Positions 1-11,555 are shown, counted from the stretch's first letter. The stretch is 64,000 nt of DNA from Arabidopsis thaliana (GCF_000001735.4 NC_003070.9:26521971-26585970); one strand, 5' to 3'. The notes: generated from the sequence alone by a model not told the origin. Numbers and translations are program-made.

Positions 1-2559
1 GACATCTAGCGTATTATGTCCCGTTCACATGTTCCATATTTTGGGAATTTCCATCCTAATTTTACAAAAAGGCACCGTTGATGAATGATGTAGCAGTGAT
101 ATTTTATTTACGTAATCATATTACACATGTGATTTCTTCTCTTTTAGAAATCTTTAGTGATGAAAGTATATGAGATATTTGGTGACTTTTGGATCTGCTG
201 ATTCAATATAATACTGAATTCAAGAGAATGTGATTTTTTTGGATTTCAGAAAAAATACTACATTAATCCAAAATTTTCTATGATCGTTAATTCGTCAAAG
301 GGATGAAACTTTAACAATGACTAACACTGTAACATATACAGTGAATTTTATTTTTTAAACTAAAAATTATGATCTTCTACTAATCTTAACTAATTAAGAT
401 ATAACTGATAAATGAGCTAGTTTTGAACGTTCTGCATCATTTAGATTTCGTTAAGTTTGTTTTTCAATCACATTGATGCTTTTTATGTAAAACAGTTTTG
501 ACTGCTGAAATTAAATGAATAAGTAGTTCAACACTTGGTTATTTTTTTTGTTTGGTTTGAATGTTTAGTAGCACTTCGTTCTTCTTAATAAACAAGCTTT
601 TAAGCGGTAATTCTATAATACTTAAATCCCATTTGTTAATAAAAACACAAAACGGCAATTTTAGAAAATAGAGTAAGTTGTATATATTATCGTGATTAGA
701 TGCCAAAGACAAAAATATTAATTATTAAATGTCACGTGCATGAGAATGCGATCCAACAATTTAATCAATCTCAGTAAGCAACACACAACTCCAGCTCGTC
801 CTGAATATATATACTACTAGTTGAGATTTTAAGATATGATTTCCAAATTTACATTTAATTGTTTTGGATAAAAAGTAAACATTACGTTGAAAACAAAACT
901 TTTCAGTAAAAAAAGCTCAAAAAACTTTTTGTGACATAAATTTCACTTAAAAATAGTGGTAGAGTTGGGTAGAGTAGTGCTATTATTTCGTGAAATTTCT
1001 CACGTTTATATAAAACTATATATCATCATCACTTAATATTATCTATGTTTTACAGTACAACTATATCAATGTGGGGTTGATTTACATAGATAATTCAATG
1101 TAAAATTATGAGATGAGTGGTCTGGTTGGTGTTAAAGATAGATAAAAAAGTAGAGTAACAAATTAAACTGAAGTCTGTATGTATGTATATATATAAGCAG
1201 GAAAAAATATTTCAGCTTAGTTTTGCTGAACGAAATTAAAAGCAAAAAAAAAAGATTTCAAATTAAAATTCTACTATATCTAGCTCAATACAATTAAGGC
1301 ATAATAAACTCGAATGCTCATGTCTATAAAAATGAAGTCTCTTACATAATTACATGCTTAATGTGCAATCATAACGTCCCTTATTACATTAGAATTTGTA
1401 TGAATTATACATGAAATGATGAAGGTCCCCATCGCAGACGTGGTTTGTCCCAAAGTATTATAATGAGTTTTGACCCAAAGGCTTCTTTACCTTCGCTCAC
1501 ATGATAGCTTCTTCTTTTCTTTTTATGCATCTCCAATTTTACAAATCAATTTTCCTAATTAAATACCAGTAGTTTGATTTTATTGTTTAAAGACCCATGA
1601 ACAAGTCCTTGCTTTTTCCATTGTTAGGTAATATATCATGAAAGAGTTCATGTCGTAATTGTTATGTTGTACAGTAACGTGTTGCTTCCAAAAATGTTAA
1701 GAAACAAAAAATGCCAATTATATGTATGTAATGTACATATATGAAAATGAAATGTAAATAAGGTGATGTCACGTCGATGCATCATTATCAAATAGTACAG
1801 CATTATTAATGTGGTTTGTTATGTTTCTTAGTTTGTGTTCTTGTGTTTATAGGTATGGGCGTAATTAACTAACTTGATCTGTTTACTATCAAATGGCTTA
1901 TACTTTTTTTTTTTTTTTTCCGTTGTAGGATACCACCACGCAAGTCTATTGGCTTGCCACTTTATTTATTAGAACTTTATTTCATTATCATGTTTTTTTC
2001 TTCTGAAACTTATGATAAAAAAATGTTTAACTCATGCAAAAGACTTTTAACTAGTGGGAGATAATGGTGAAACTCTTTTATTTTTGTCCGTCTTTTCATA
2101 ATTGCCAATATATGTGATGTATAATTGCGGGATATATGTGATTGATATCATGACTTACCACTTTATATTATTATTTTTTTTATCAGAAAAATCCGTACAG
2201 AAAAGTGAAAATATTTTAACTTTTTTCACAGATGAGTGTTATCAAATGTTTTAAAAGGTCAAAAAATAATAATTAAAAACTTGATTTGTGTACAATACAA
2301 AACTTCAAGTTTTTAGCAATCACAAGCCTGAATTAGACCAGGTGTAGCCAAAATTTACGTGGGCTGAGTTCAAACCTCAAAATATGGGCCTTATGAACAC
2401 TGTTGTCTTAAGTGTGTTTCGGTCTATTTATTTAGCTTACAAATGTATACTTAGCTTAGTGTCATAATGTTTCTTTTTGTGTGTGGTGTGGACGTGTGGT
2501 CTCATAGTGCTTTGTTATAGTGTTGTTGTTATGTCTCAATTTGATAATTCATTATTATT
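1..2559. other. Gene-free AT-rich intergenic region
   Basis: No reading frame with plant coding character, splice-site chain or RNA gene is visible on either strand. The stretch is AT-rich with homopolymer runs, for example poly-T at about 1904-1919. It probably holds distal promoter or 3' flank of a gene outside the window. Confidence 0.7.
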
Positions 2560-2866
2560 CTAATTTGTTTCTATCCAGCCAAGAATCTCAATGGGTGTTC
2601 TCAACCAATTTCCTGCCATTTCATTTTTAACCCATATATGAAAAACTTTCTTGCCACTCCATGGATTCATAACTCTATGGGAAAAGTCAGAGTCATCCAC
2701 TAAGGCAATAGCACCTTATAGTTCACCAATTCCAAACCACGATCCTCATCGTCATAATTCCTCAAATCCCAATATTGGTCAACGTTAACATCCTCAGGTA
2801 ATTCAATGACACTAAACGCTTCAGACCTCAGGTTAAAGCTAACTACCAGAGATCTTTTGTAATGAT
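2560..2866 (-). pseudogene. F-box protein remnant (F-box-associated domain only)
   Basis: Reading the minus strand, about 100 codons match the middle of the F-box-associated domain of the intact gene at 4242-5375: RSLVVSFNLRSEAFSVIELP here against NKPMVMRFNVSSEAFAVIKLP there. The frame breaks near 2708, where one base appears to be missing just after VNYK. The homology then continues in another frame through IWVKNEMAGNW to GWIETN and a TAG at 2560-2562. The entire N-terminal half, including the F-box, is absent. Sequence upstream of 2866 matches the promoter of the intact gene rather than coding sequence. This is a dead copy left by an internal deletion. Confidence 0.8.
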
Positions 2867-2904
2867 AATTAATATGTGTTGGAGACAAAATCACATAGGT
2901 GATA

Positions 2905-2912
2905 TATTTATA
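2905..2912 (-). promoter_or_regulatory. TATA box of the F-box remnant, conserved across the array
   Basis: The minus-strand word TATAAATA lies in the same context (GGAGACAAA upstream in plus orientation, AAATCTCA after it) as in the intact F-box gene at 5443-5450. This shows that the preceding frame, which could be read through here, is promoter and not protein. Confidence 0.55.
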
Positions 2913-3032
2913 GAAAATCTCAAAGTTTGTTACCAACGTTGTGAGTGACAGATAATTAGCATAGAGATTATTGGATACCATGCATGAAAGTGACAGGTAT
3001 CTCTTTAATTCTTCTAGTGACAATTGAATCAC

Positions 3033-4241
3033 ACGTCGAAATATAGATAATCAAGTTAATTGTTTTTTAAAAAAGGTTTTCACTTTAGTTTTTTTTTTTT
3101 GTACACAATTGCAAGAAAAATAAGGTGTCGCACGTCAAAACTTACTAATTATTATGACTAAATAATTAGCAGAGAGATTTGGTGCCAAACGTGACTTAAA
3201 AAGGTTTTCTTTCATCGTACACATCTACTCGTCAATCCACAAGATAAATTCTAACACAGAAACACGTTTTAACTTAGTTTCAATTTTCACTTTGATTCTT
3301 TGAACCAATTATGTTGACAGGGAGAGTTTCACGTATACGAAACTTATTTGCAAATTCTTTTTAAATTTCTTTATTTTTTTATCCAGTTACTCGTTTAGGA
3401 ATGCGGAATATTGTTTTTCATGTTAGAATTTAAAATTAAATAGATCCCAACTGGAAAAAATTGAACAAAAAATTCAGCAAAACAGTAAAAGAACAGAAAC
3501 CAAAAGCAAAGAATAAAGATTGCTCTCGCAACAGAAAGCAACGTAGCAATTGTATCTTTGACCGGTTTCTGTTTTATGTTACCAACCTTGTCTTGAAAAG
3601 AAACTCTTATGACCGCCCGGTTTGTTATTGAGGCTAATGTAGTGAGTCATGGTCTGAAAACATTAAGAGAAAGCCATTTTAGAGTAATAGGTCGGTGCAT
3701 CGCTGGTAACTCTTGGTATTTAGAAGATAGAATTATACTTCTTGTTGCCAATCGGGAAATCGAAGTTCTAACCACAAGTAGACTAGTTGATGAACACAGA
3801 GAGGTTCCTTATTTTTTGTTTCTCTCTTGCAAGCAACCGGGGTATCTTATAATTTCTTTTAGCAAACGTTTTTGGTTTACGAGTCAAATGAATTTTCTGC
3901 AGTACGTTGAAAATAATATGTTCTAGTTTGAGTAATTAGGAAGCTTAAGTTTTGTTATTTAGGATAAATAAAAAATTAACGACGACAAAAATAACAACGA
4001 ACAATCCCAATAAGATAGTACTAAATGAGAGACAACATTATTATTTAGCATAAATGAAGATTAAACAACATTATAAATGAAAACTAACAAGACCACTAGT
4101 TCTACTTGAGAGACAACATTATTATTTAGCATAAATAAAGATTATAAGGACAATAGAAATGAAAACTAATCCAAATATAAGACTTGAGAGACTGAACAAC
4201 CAAAGAGAGTTTCTGATAATCATTGGACCAACGCGTGCTCT
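3033..4241. repeat. F-box array spacer with shared flanking block, copy A
   Basis: The section from about 3480 to 3930 is copy A of a block also seen at about 6300-6900, 9390-9560 and 9920-10330. Its anchor is CTCTTATGACCGCCCGG followed by TTTGTTATTGAGGC. Further right, two short direct repeats containing GAGACAACATTATTATTTAG start at about 4030 and 4110. They recur downstream of the second F-box gene at about 7010 and 7100. A 105-codon plus-strand frame at 3609-3926 lies in the block but is not kept open in the other copies, so I do not call it a gene. Confidence 0.65.
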
Positions 4242-5375
4242 TCACATAAGCCAAGTGCTATCAACATGATCCAAGAAGGTATGAAAAGAATAATGTTGAT
4301 CATCCATTCCTTCAATATCAAATCTTCTGAGGTTAGTTGTGGCTTTATCGTAATACAAGACAAAGAGTGGTTCCCCGAACCAATTGGGTGGTGCGAAAAC
4401 AAGTTCTTTTGTTCCAGTGGTACCTTTGAAATAAACATTATAATTATCAACAGATTCTGTCCATTGAGGAATCTTAATGATGTCCTTGTCCCACTTTCTA
4501 TCAACCTCGTTCCTAACCCATATTTCAAAAACTCCATTGAATTTAAATTTAGAGTCAAAGGTGTTCACTAAGGCAACTTTCCCTTTGTAGTTCACCAATC
4601 TCCAATGATAATCAATGTCGACTTCCTCAGGCAATTTAATGACAGCAAACGCTTCAGAACTCACGTTGAACCTCATTACCATAGGTTTGTTGCAACTCGA
4701 CCGAGCTCCATAGTACAAGAAACCTCCATTAAATAGTCCTTCATCAGTAACTACTGAATGATCATCATTACAAATGATCGGTCTCCAAAAGGAAGGTTTT
4801 TCATGATCCGATCTCACCGTGTAGACCTGATATTTCTTAGGTTCTTTTGATGTCCAACCAGCTCCGAACTGTGTCTGTGGTACACATACACATAACACCT
4901 TGAATACTTTGTCAACTTTATCGTATCCGAAAAAACTTCTCACGGATGCTCCTTCAGGCACTTGGATTTGCGGTAAATTCCGAAACTTTTTCAGACCGGG
5001 ATTGCAAATCACAATCTCATTATTATATCCTTGATGACAGAGCAAACCAAGAATGGGATTAGAAACCGTGAAAACTGGTGCTATGTGATTATCGGTAAGC
5101 ATCTGCCGTTTACCAGACAACAACAATGGTGGTTCTTGATAAACAGAGTGAAAGCAGGTTTCGCGTGTGAATTTGCGGCTACGACTAGCGACGAACAACA
5201 GTCGAGGCCTTGCCATTGATCGGAGCAAGTAAGCACTTCTGAAGTCTTCCCCACGTATTAAAGATGCCCATTTCTTTGAGACGCACATGCATCTCATTAA
5301 GTATTTCAGAGGCAATCGTGCCAGAATCTCTATTTGCATGTCTAGAGCAAGTGTTTCGAAACTTGTGTTCACCAT
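4242..5375 (-). CDS. F-box and F-box-associated domain protein
   Basis: A single-exon gene of 377 codons, corresponding by position to AT1G70380. F-box proteins of this plant family bind an SKP1-like protein through the N-terminal F-box and present a target to an SCF ubiquitin ligase; the target of this one is unknown. The F-box occupies about residues 8-45, with IEILARLPLKYLMRCMCVSK and W(A)SLIRGEDF characteristic of the family. The rest is an F-box-associated domain of the type with MRFNVSSEAFAVIKLPEE. The start is the ATG at 5375, preceded by a T-rich leader and a TATA box at 5443-5450. It is the only intact member of the local array. Confidence 0.9.
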   Translation of the reverse strand: MVNTSFETLALDMQIEILARLPLKYLMRCMCVSKKWASLIRGEDFRSAYLLRSMARPRLLFVASRSRKFTRETCFHSVYQEPPLLLSGKRQMLTDNHIAPVFTVSNPILGLLCHQGYNNEIVICNPGLKKFRNLPQIQVPEGASVRSFFGYDKVDKVFKVLCVCVPQTQFGAGWTSKEPKKYQVYTVRSDHEKPSFWRPIICNDDHSVVTDEGLFNGGFLYYGARSSCNKPMVMRFNVSSEAFAVIKLPEEVDIDYHWRLVNYKGKVALVNTFDSKFKFNGVFEIWVRNEVDRKWDKDIIKIPQWTESVDNYNVYFKGTTGTKELVFAPPNWFGEPLFVLYYDKATTNLRRFDIEGMDDQHYSFHTFLDHVDSTWLM

Positions 5376-5442
5376 TTTTTTTTTTTTTCTGCTCTAATGA
5401 TATATATTTTTTTGTGTTGGAGACAAATGCACAGATGTGAAA

Positions 5443-5450
5443 TATTTATA
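5443..5450 (-). promoter_or_regulatory. TATA box of the intact F-box gene
   Basis: TATAAATA on the minus strand, about 70 bases upstream of the ATG at 5375. The same box sits upstream of the neighbouring copies at 2905-2912 and 8386-8393, which supports a duplicated promoter. Confidence 0.6.
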
Positions 5451-7200
5451 GCAAATCTCAAGAGTTTGTTGTGAGTAGGTGACTTTAGTTTAACTTGTTG
5501 AGTTTTGTAATGCGCATATTTTTAATCTAATTTACTTTCATTTAAACAAATTAAAGCAGATGTTTCACTTCCACACGTTAACGACTTACTAAAATTATTA
5601 GCCAATTAGAATAGAGATTATTAGATAAAACATGAAATCGACAGGGTTCCTTTCATTGTACACGGTTTAGTAGTTTAATTCATCGAATAAAATTGATTCA
5701 CACGTCATAATATGGATGACATGAGTCACATTGATTAATTATTTGTAACTGCATGAGAAAAAGATGTAATCACACGTAAAGTAATATTATTTATGAAAAT
5801 TTAGCATATAAAAACTGAAAGTGACAGATTTGCTTTCAATTGTACACGGTTTAGTAGTTTAATTCTTTGAATGAGATTTGAATCATACGTCAAAATATAG
5901 ATGAGAAAATTCACATTAATTATTTTGTAACTGGATGAGTAAAAATATGTCCCACGTCAAAACCTACAAATTAGTAAGAGATTTGGTGTTAAGCGTGACT
6001 TAAAAGGTTTATCTTTCATCGTACACAATCCACAGAATCAATAGAAACACGTTTCTAACTTTTTAATGGTTTTCACTTTTCACTTTGATTATTTGTACAC
6101 AATTTTTGAAAGGGACGTTTCACATACACGCATAAAAACTTACATACCACTTCTCTTAAATATCTTTATTTTTCATCAGGTTACTCGTTGAAGATTGTTT
6201 GGTAGGATTTAAAATTGAATACAATGATGTAATGTTCTTATTATTAATTATACTATTCAAAGTGTTATTGTTGGTTATAAGTACTTCACAAAGTTAAAAG
6301 TCCAGCCAAACAGTAAAAGTACAATATTTAAACCAAAGCAGAGAATAAAGATTGATCGCAACCAAAAACAACGTAGCAATTGCAAATCCGAATCTTTAAC
6401 CGCACTCTCTTTTCTACTACCCATCATTTTAGGTTCTCCAAAACTTTGTTTAAGAGAAACTCTTATGACCACCGGTTTGTTATTGAGGCTAAGGTCGTGA
6501 GTAATGGTCTTGATGGTGCTACTTTAGATGGTTCGTTTCTGGAAACATCAAAAAAAAAAAAAAAAAAAAAACACTAAGAGAAAGCAATTGTAGAGTATCA
6601 GGAAGAAGTACAGTTCTTGCATTCTAGATTTTTTTTTTTTCTTTCTTTTTTTTTGGTAAACAAAATTGTTTGCTAAGAGGAGTCTTCCATTATAATTCTT
6701 ACAACCAATCGGGAAATCGAAGTTCTAACTACAAGTATAATACTAGTAGATGAACACTTGAGAGATTCCCTATCTTTTGTTTCTCTCTTGCAAGCAATCG
6801 GGTATCTTATATTTTTCTTTTAGCAAACGTTTTGTTACGAGCTAGTCAAATGCACTTTCTGTAGTACGTTGAAAAGAATATGATCTAGTTTTAGTAAAAT
6901 GTGGGTAGTATTTGGGAAGCTTCAGTTTTGTTATTTCTTAGAAATTAAGACAAACAACAAGAAAAATAACAATGAACAATTCCAATAAGATAGTACTAAT
7001 TAATTGAGAAACAACATTATTATTTAGCATAAATAAAAGATTAACGACAACATAAATAAAAAATACGAACAATCCTTATAAGACCAGTACCACTTAAGAG
7101 ACAACATTATTATTTAAAATAACTAAAGATTAACGACAGTAGAAATTTAGATTAACAATCCCACTAAGACTTGAAAGACAGAACAACCAACTCTTATTCT
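5451..7200. repeat. F-box array spacer, flanking block copy B
   Basis: Contains the upstream region of the intact F-box gene, in which promoter-like segments are themselves repeated (the word GTACACGGTTTAGTAGTTTAATTC appears, in similar form, near 5660 and 5845). Copy B of the flanking block follows at about 6300-6900, with an A-tract at 6550-6571, then the short repeats that precede the next F-box gene. No gene is supported here. Confidence 0.6.
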
Positions 7201-8312
7201 TCACATAAGCCAAGTACTATCAATATGATTCAAGAAGATTTGAATATTATGATAAGAAGAATGATTCAACGGAGGAAGATCCTTAAACAACTCCTCAAGC
7301 GTAAATCTTCTGAGATTCTTCGTGTTCTTATTGTAATACAACACAATGGGTGATTCGTCAACAAAATAGCGTGCTATGAAAACAAGTTCTCCTGTTCCAA
7401 TGGTACCTTTGAAATGATACGTGCAATTATTGGTAGTTTCTTTCCAACGAGGAATCGTAATGATTTCGCTTAACCATTCTCCCATGTCATCTAGAACCCA
7501 CATTTGCAAATCTCCAGTGTCGACGTCAACATTCTTCGCTACGGCAATTTTACCATTGTAATTAACCAAGTTCCAACCACGACAAAAGTTAACTTGCTGA
7601 TTAGGTAATTTAATGACACTAAACTCTTCTGACCTCACATTAAACCTCATTAATAGAGATTTGCGACTAATGGACTGAGCTCCATAGTACAAATTTCCTT
7701 CTTTACATAGTACTTCAGTAGATGGATAATGACGTTTCCTACATTTGAACCGTCTCCAAGAATTTTTACCGGACCCCATCGTGTAAACATGGCATTTCCT
7801 AGAGGGCTTAAACCCGCGGGGCCCTGTTATACATAACACCTTGAATACTTCCGTAACTCCATCGTATCCGAAAAAAGTTTTTTTGAAACTTAATGATGGA
7901 GCTTTGATCTTCGGTAAAGTCTGAATATTTTTGTACCCGGATTGTGAATGACAACCTCACTACCATTTCGAAGACAGATCAAACCTAGGATTGGTTGAGA
8001 AGCAATAAAACGTGGTGCATTGTTGGTGATACGCATAGGTTGTTGATGACAAGATGACAACAATGGTTCCTCCTCTTGATACAAAGTGTGAAACACCAAT
8101 GACTTCTCACCTGTGCTTTCATTGGCAACGATCAACACACGAGGCCTTGTCATTGATCGGCGCATGTAAAGAGCTTTGAATTCTTCCCCACGGATAATAG
8201 ATGCACATTTCTTTGAGACGAGGGTGAATTTCACCAAGGATTTTGGAGACAACCATAACAAAATCTCCTTTTGTAGATCTTCAGGAAGTGTTTCGAAATT
8301 TGAATTATCCAT
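7201..8312 (-). pseudogene. F-box and F-box-associated domain protein, frameshifted
   Basis: Second full-length member of the array, corresponding by position to AT1G70390. From the ATG at 8312 the F-box reads [20 protein letters not shown] and continues in frame to HNPGTKIF. One base is then missing near 7922-7926, and the frame stops at 7890-7892. In the next frame the protein continues without a stop through [18 protein letters not shown] and the [16 protein letters not shown] segment to the TGA at 7201-7203. The C-terminus ends in DSTWLM like the intact paralogue. An intron placed over the break would be an alternative reading, but no good splice pair is visible. It could also be an assembly error, as two other genes here carry single-base losses. 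Confidence 0.75.
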
Positions 8313-8385
8313 TTTGTTTTTCTCTGATGATATTATATTATGTGTTTGAGATAGATGAGGACTAGCAAACACACACAATTGATGA

Positions 8386-8393
8386 TATTTATA
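8386..8393 (-). promoter_or_regulatory. TATA box of the frameshifted F-box gene
   Basis: TATAAATA on the minus strand, about 75 bases upstream of the ATG at 8312, in the same context as at 5443-5450. Confidence 0.55.
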
Positions 8394-8695
8394 GAGAATC
8401 TTCAGAGTTTGTTTCTAACGTGTTGAGTCATAAAACGCGTATATCCTTGAATTATACTTCACGCTTTACATCTAAAAACCAAAAGAAGAAATTTTAATTA
8501 GTTCCACACGTTAAAAACTTACTAAAATTATTGGCCAATTACCACAGAGATTATTGGATACCATGCATGAAAGTGACAGATTGTCTTTCGTCGTCGTACT
8601 CGTTTTTAATATTTTTATTTTCTTCGAATACAATTGAATCTTACGTCAAAATATAGATAACAAGTTAACCATTTTTTTAAAGGATTTCATCAGAG

Positions 8696-8778
8696 GCAAC
8701 CGTGACATAATGTTCAATTGAATATTTTCAGGAAGTGTTTCGAAACATTAATTTTTTCGAAATTATATATCTCCATTT
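8696..8778 (-). pseudogene. F-box N-terminal remnant (about 25 codons) with promoter
   Basis: The plus-strand segment containing TCAGAGGCAACCGTG, then CAGGAAGTGTTTCGAAAC and a CCATTTTCTTTCTTC leader, matches the start of the two F-box genes: the first codons of the F-box, the conserved FETL start and the 5' leader. The match stops abruptly near 8696, where the sequence joins promoter-type DNA of the neighbouring copy. It is a fourth, almost completely deleted copy. Confidence 0.65.
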
Positions 8779-10643
8779 TCTTTCTTCTCTAATGGTATTA
8801 TTATGTGTCTGAGACAAAAACATAGATGTGATATATATTGTGTGGAAAGCAGAGTTGTTACCAACGTTGTGACTTGTGACTTTAGTTTAACTTTTTGAGT
8901 TGTAAAACGTATACATTTTTAGTTTACTTGAATTTAGTTTCATGCTTACATCTAAAAGCAAAAATAAAAATTTTGACAACCACAAATATGTTAAAAACTT
9001 ACTAAAATTGTTGGCCAATTAGCATAGAGATTATTGGATACCAAGTATGACATTGACAGATTTTGACAGATTTTCTATTATCATACACGTTTTAGTAAAC
9101 AAAATTGTAAAAATGGCTCCCACTTTACTTATGTGTAATTGCATGAACAAATTTTTTTTGTCAAACTCTCTGATATTTATGACAGCAAAGAAATTTGGTG
9201 CCAAAAGTGACTTTCATAGTATACTTCTAGTCCTCAATCCACAAGATTAGTTTAACTATAGAAACACTTTTTCATCTTTTTAAAGGTTTGAACATAATTT
9301 TGTTGACCTAAAAAATGTAATGTTATTGTATTATTATTAAATATACTGTTAAAGTACTTCACAGCTCGAGTTACAAAGTTTAGCCAAACTATAAAGAACA
9401 ATAAACAAAAGAAGAAGAAAAAGATTGATCACAGCAAAAAAGCAACGTTAGCAATTGTAAATCCGAAGCTTAATTTAGCCGCACTCTGTTTTCTGTTACC
9501 GAAAATTTTTAGGATCTCCAAAACCATGTTTAGAAGAAACTCTTATGACCGCATGGTTTGTTACAAAATCAATTCAAATATAGAGAATATCATACACATC
9601 TAGTAGTCAATCGACAACGTTAACCCACAAAATCAATTCAAATATACAGACACGTTTTAACTTTTTAAAAGGTTTTCACTTTTCAGTTTTCACTTAAGTA
9701 ATTTGTACACAATTACAGGGAGGTTTAACGTATACGCATTAAACTTATTTGTCGATTCTTTTTAAACCTCTATTTTTCATCTTGTTTATCGTTGAGGAAT
9801 GTTTGGTTTATGTCGGTATGTAAATTTGAAATAAAATGAATGTAATGTTATTATCAAGAAGTATACTTATCAGAGTGGTACAATTAGTTTACGTACTTGC
9901 AAAGTTACAAAAGTTCAGCCTAACAGTAACAGAACAATGAATAAAAGCAGAGGAAGATGACCAATCGCAACAGAAAGCGATACAGCCAACCACAAAATTC
10001 AAACAGCCACCTATCCATTTAGTTGCCGCTCTTTCGAGAACCAGTCCTCTGTTTTATTACAACCACCATAAGACTACTCATTTGCAAACCTTTAGCCGCA
10101 CTTAGTATTCTATTTATACACCATTACCTTTACCATTTTAGCTTCTTCAAAACCGTGTTTATAAGAAACTCTTGTGACCTCCCGGTTTGTAATTGAGGCT
10201 GAGGTCACGGGTAGTAATCTTGATAGTGCTACTTTAGATGTCTCGGTATGAAAAGATTTAGAGAAATCAAGTTTAGAGTATTATAAGTTGATGGCTAATA
10301 CTTTGTTGGGTGTTTAGAAGATATAATTATAGTACACTTTTGACAAATTGGGAAACCATTAGATTGTTGGAGTTCGAGTCTCGGTCTTTTTGTTCGATGT
10401 TTGAGGTTAAGCCTCAACGGTTTTCTGTGGTCTTAATTGCTTTTGATATCACAGAACCAATATGTAAGTAAAGAGAAAGATAAACAGAGTTCCATCATTT
10501 TTGTTTGGAAAGAAATATATAGTACCTATTGGCAGCTACATTGATATGCTTTACGTTTTCCAGAGACTTGTATCCAGATGCAGAGGAGGAGGGTGTTTCC
10601 GAAGCATGAGATGGCTATGAGTAGACCAAGAAGCACATTAGGT
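8779..10643. repeat. F-box array tail: flanking block copies C and D
   Basis: Repeated promoter sequence (GAGATTATTGGATACCA at about 9030, as at about 2965 and 8550) is followed by copy C of the flanking block (about 9390-9560). Copy C breaks off just after its anchor. A second promoter-like stretch and copy D (about 9920-10330) complete the array. No open gene is supported. Confidence 0.6.
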
Positions 10644-11156
10644 TTAGAATGTGACACACACAATGCAACAATCAACAAATTCAAGGACCTTCTTCCTTGC
10701 GGAATCAAGATCCAGAGCCCGATCACAAGCGTCTATCGTCTTTAGCAGAACATCCTCTGGCAGTTGGTTCCCTTTTGTGGTTAAAGCAGTAACTAAAAGA
10801 ACCATGATCATAGCAGATGGAAGAAGGCCTTCAAGATCAACAAGTTTTAAATCCATCTCATTGCCAATTCTTTTCACAACACGAGCATAATCGATTGGGT
10901 GAGGAACAAGCAACTCAAGCTCTTGAAACTTAACTCTATACTTGTCACGGATAAAGTTTTGGACGATGACTATTTCATTCTCAATATCAACTAAGAGCTG
11001 CTTGCAGTCCACGATTAGCTTCTTGTACTCTAATACAGATCCTTCAAGAGCCTCTTCCACTTGCTGCATTATATCAGCATATCTCCGACTTTTTTGTAGC
11101 TTTGAAACACTATCGAGATCATCGTAGGTAAGGGTATTTAATTCTGTCATGTCCAT
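10644..11156 (-). CDS. Truncated PRP31-like protein (NOSIC region only)
   Basis: Encodes 170 residues resembling the N-terminal part of the U4/U6 snRNP protein PRP31, which bridges U4 snRNA and the 15.5K protein during spliceosome assembly. Visible family sequence includes DDLDSVSKLQKSRRYADIM, the NOSIC-type segment VDIENEIVIVQNFIRDKY, and LPSAMIMVLLVTALTTKGN and CDRALDLDSARKKVLEFV. Full-length PRP31 is close to 490 residues. Here the frame ends after KKVLEFVDCC...VTF, so the RNA-binding Nop domain and C-terminus are missing. The ATG at 11156 lies in an exon that begins at 11177 after a leader intron (11178-11426). It matches AT1G70400 by position. Whether the fragment functions is unknown. 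Confidence 0.7.
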   Translation of the reverse strand: MDMTELNTLTYDDLDSVSKLQKSRRYADIMQQVEEALEGSVLEYKKLIVDCKQLLVDIENEIVIVQNFIRDKYRVKFQELELLVPHPIDYARVVKRIGNEMDLKLVDLEGLLPSAMIMVLLVTALTTKGNQLPEDVLLKTIDACDRALDLDSARKKVLEFVDCCIVCVTF

Positions 11157-11177
11157 ACCAATATCTTCAAGAGTTGC

Positions 11178-11426
11178 CTACAACAAAACAGATCCAACGT
11201 ATTTAGTTTGCAAGTTTCAAGCACAGACCAAAGCAGAGAGGATTTAAACAAATACAACGAAAAAAGGAAGAAGCAATATCTAATTATCTCCGAAACCCTA
11301 TAATTGAAATTGACGATGAAACTTAAGAGTCAAGACAATGGCATATCAAAACAACTGGTGAAGAAACTACGATTAATGAATGAAATAGACAACTTCAGAG
11401 AGGTGTTTGGTTAATGAAACGCTTAC
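11178..11426 (-). other. 5' leader intron of the PRP31-like gene
   Basis: The donor (GCTACG then GTAAGC) and acceptor (TTTGTTGTAG then GCAACTC) are both good. The upstream exon, from about 11427 to 11500, has no ATG, so the intron lies in the untranslated leader. Confidence 0.55.
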
Positions 11427-11555
11427 CGTAGCTTCTTCAATTTGGAACGCAAAAGTTTAGTGATTCTCTTGCAGTTAGATTAAATGGAAATAGAAATCAT
11501 CATCGTTCGGCAAATCCCTAATATATAGAGAAGTCAATAAGTCGGCAATCACAAT

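Noticed and set aside
3609-3926. 105-codon plus-strand frame in the F-box spacer
   Set aside because: The homologous blocks at 6463, 9540 and 10173 do not keep it open, and the peptide matches no family I know.
4266-4571. 101-codon plus-strand frame
   Set aside because: Antisense to the intact F-box gene; the coding signal is on the minus strand.
10340-10420. tRNA-like box B word (GAGTTCGAGTCTCGG)
   Set aside because: No matching box A or cloverleaf could be folded around it; at most a degenerate SINE or tRNA remnant.
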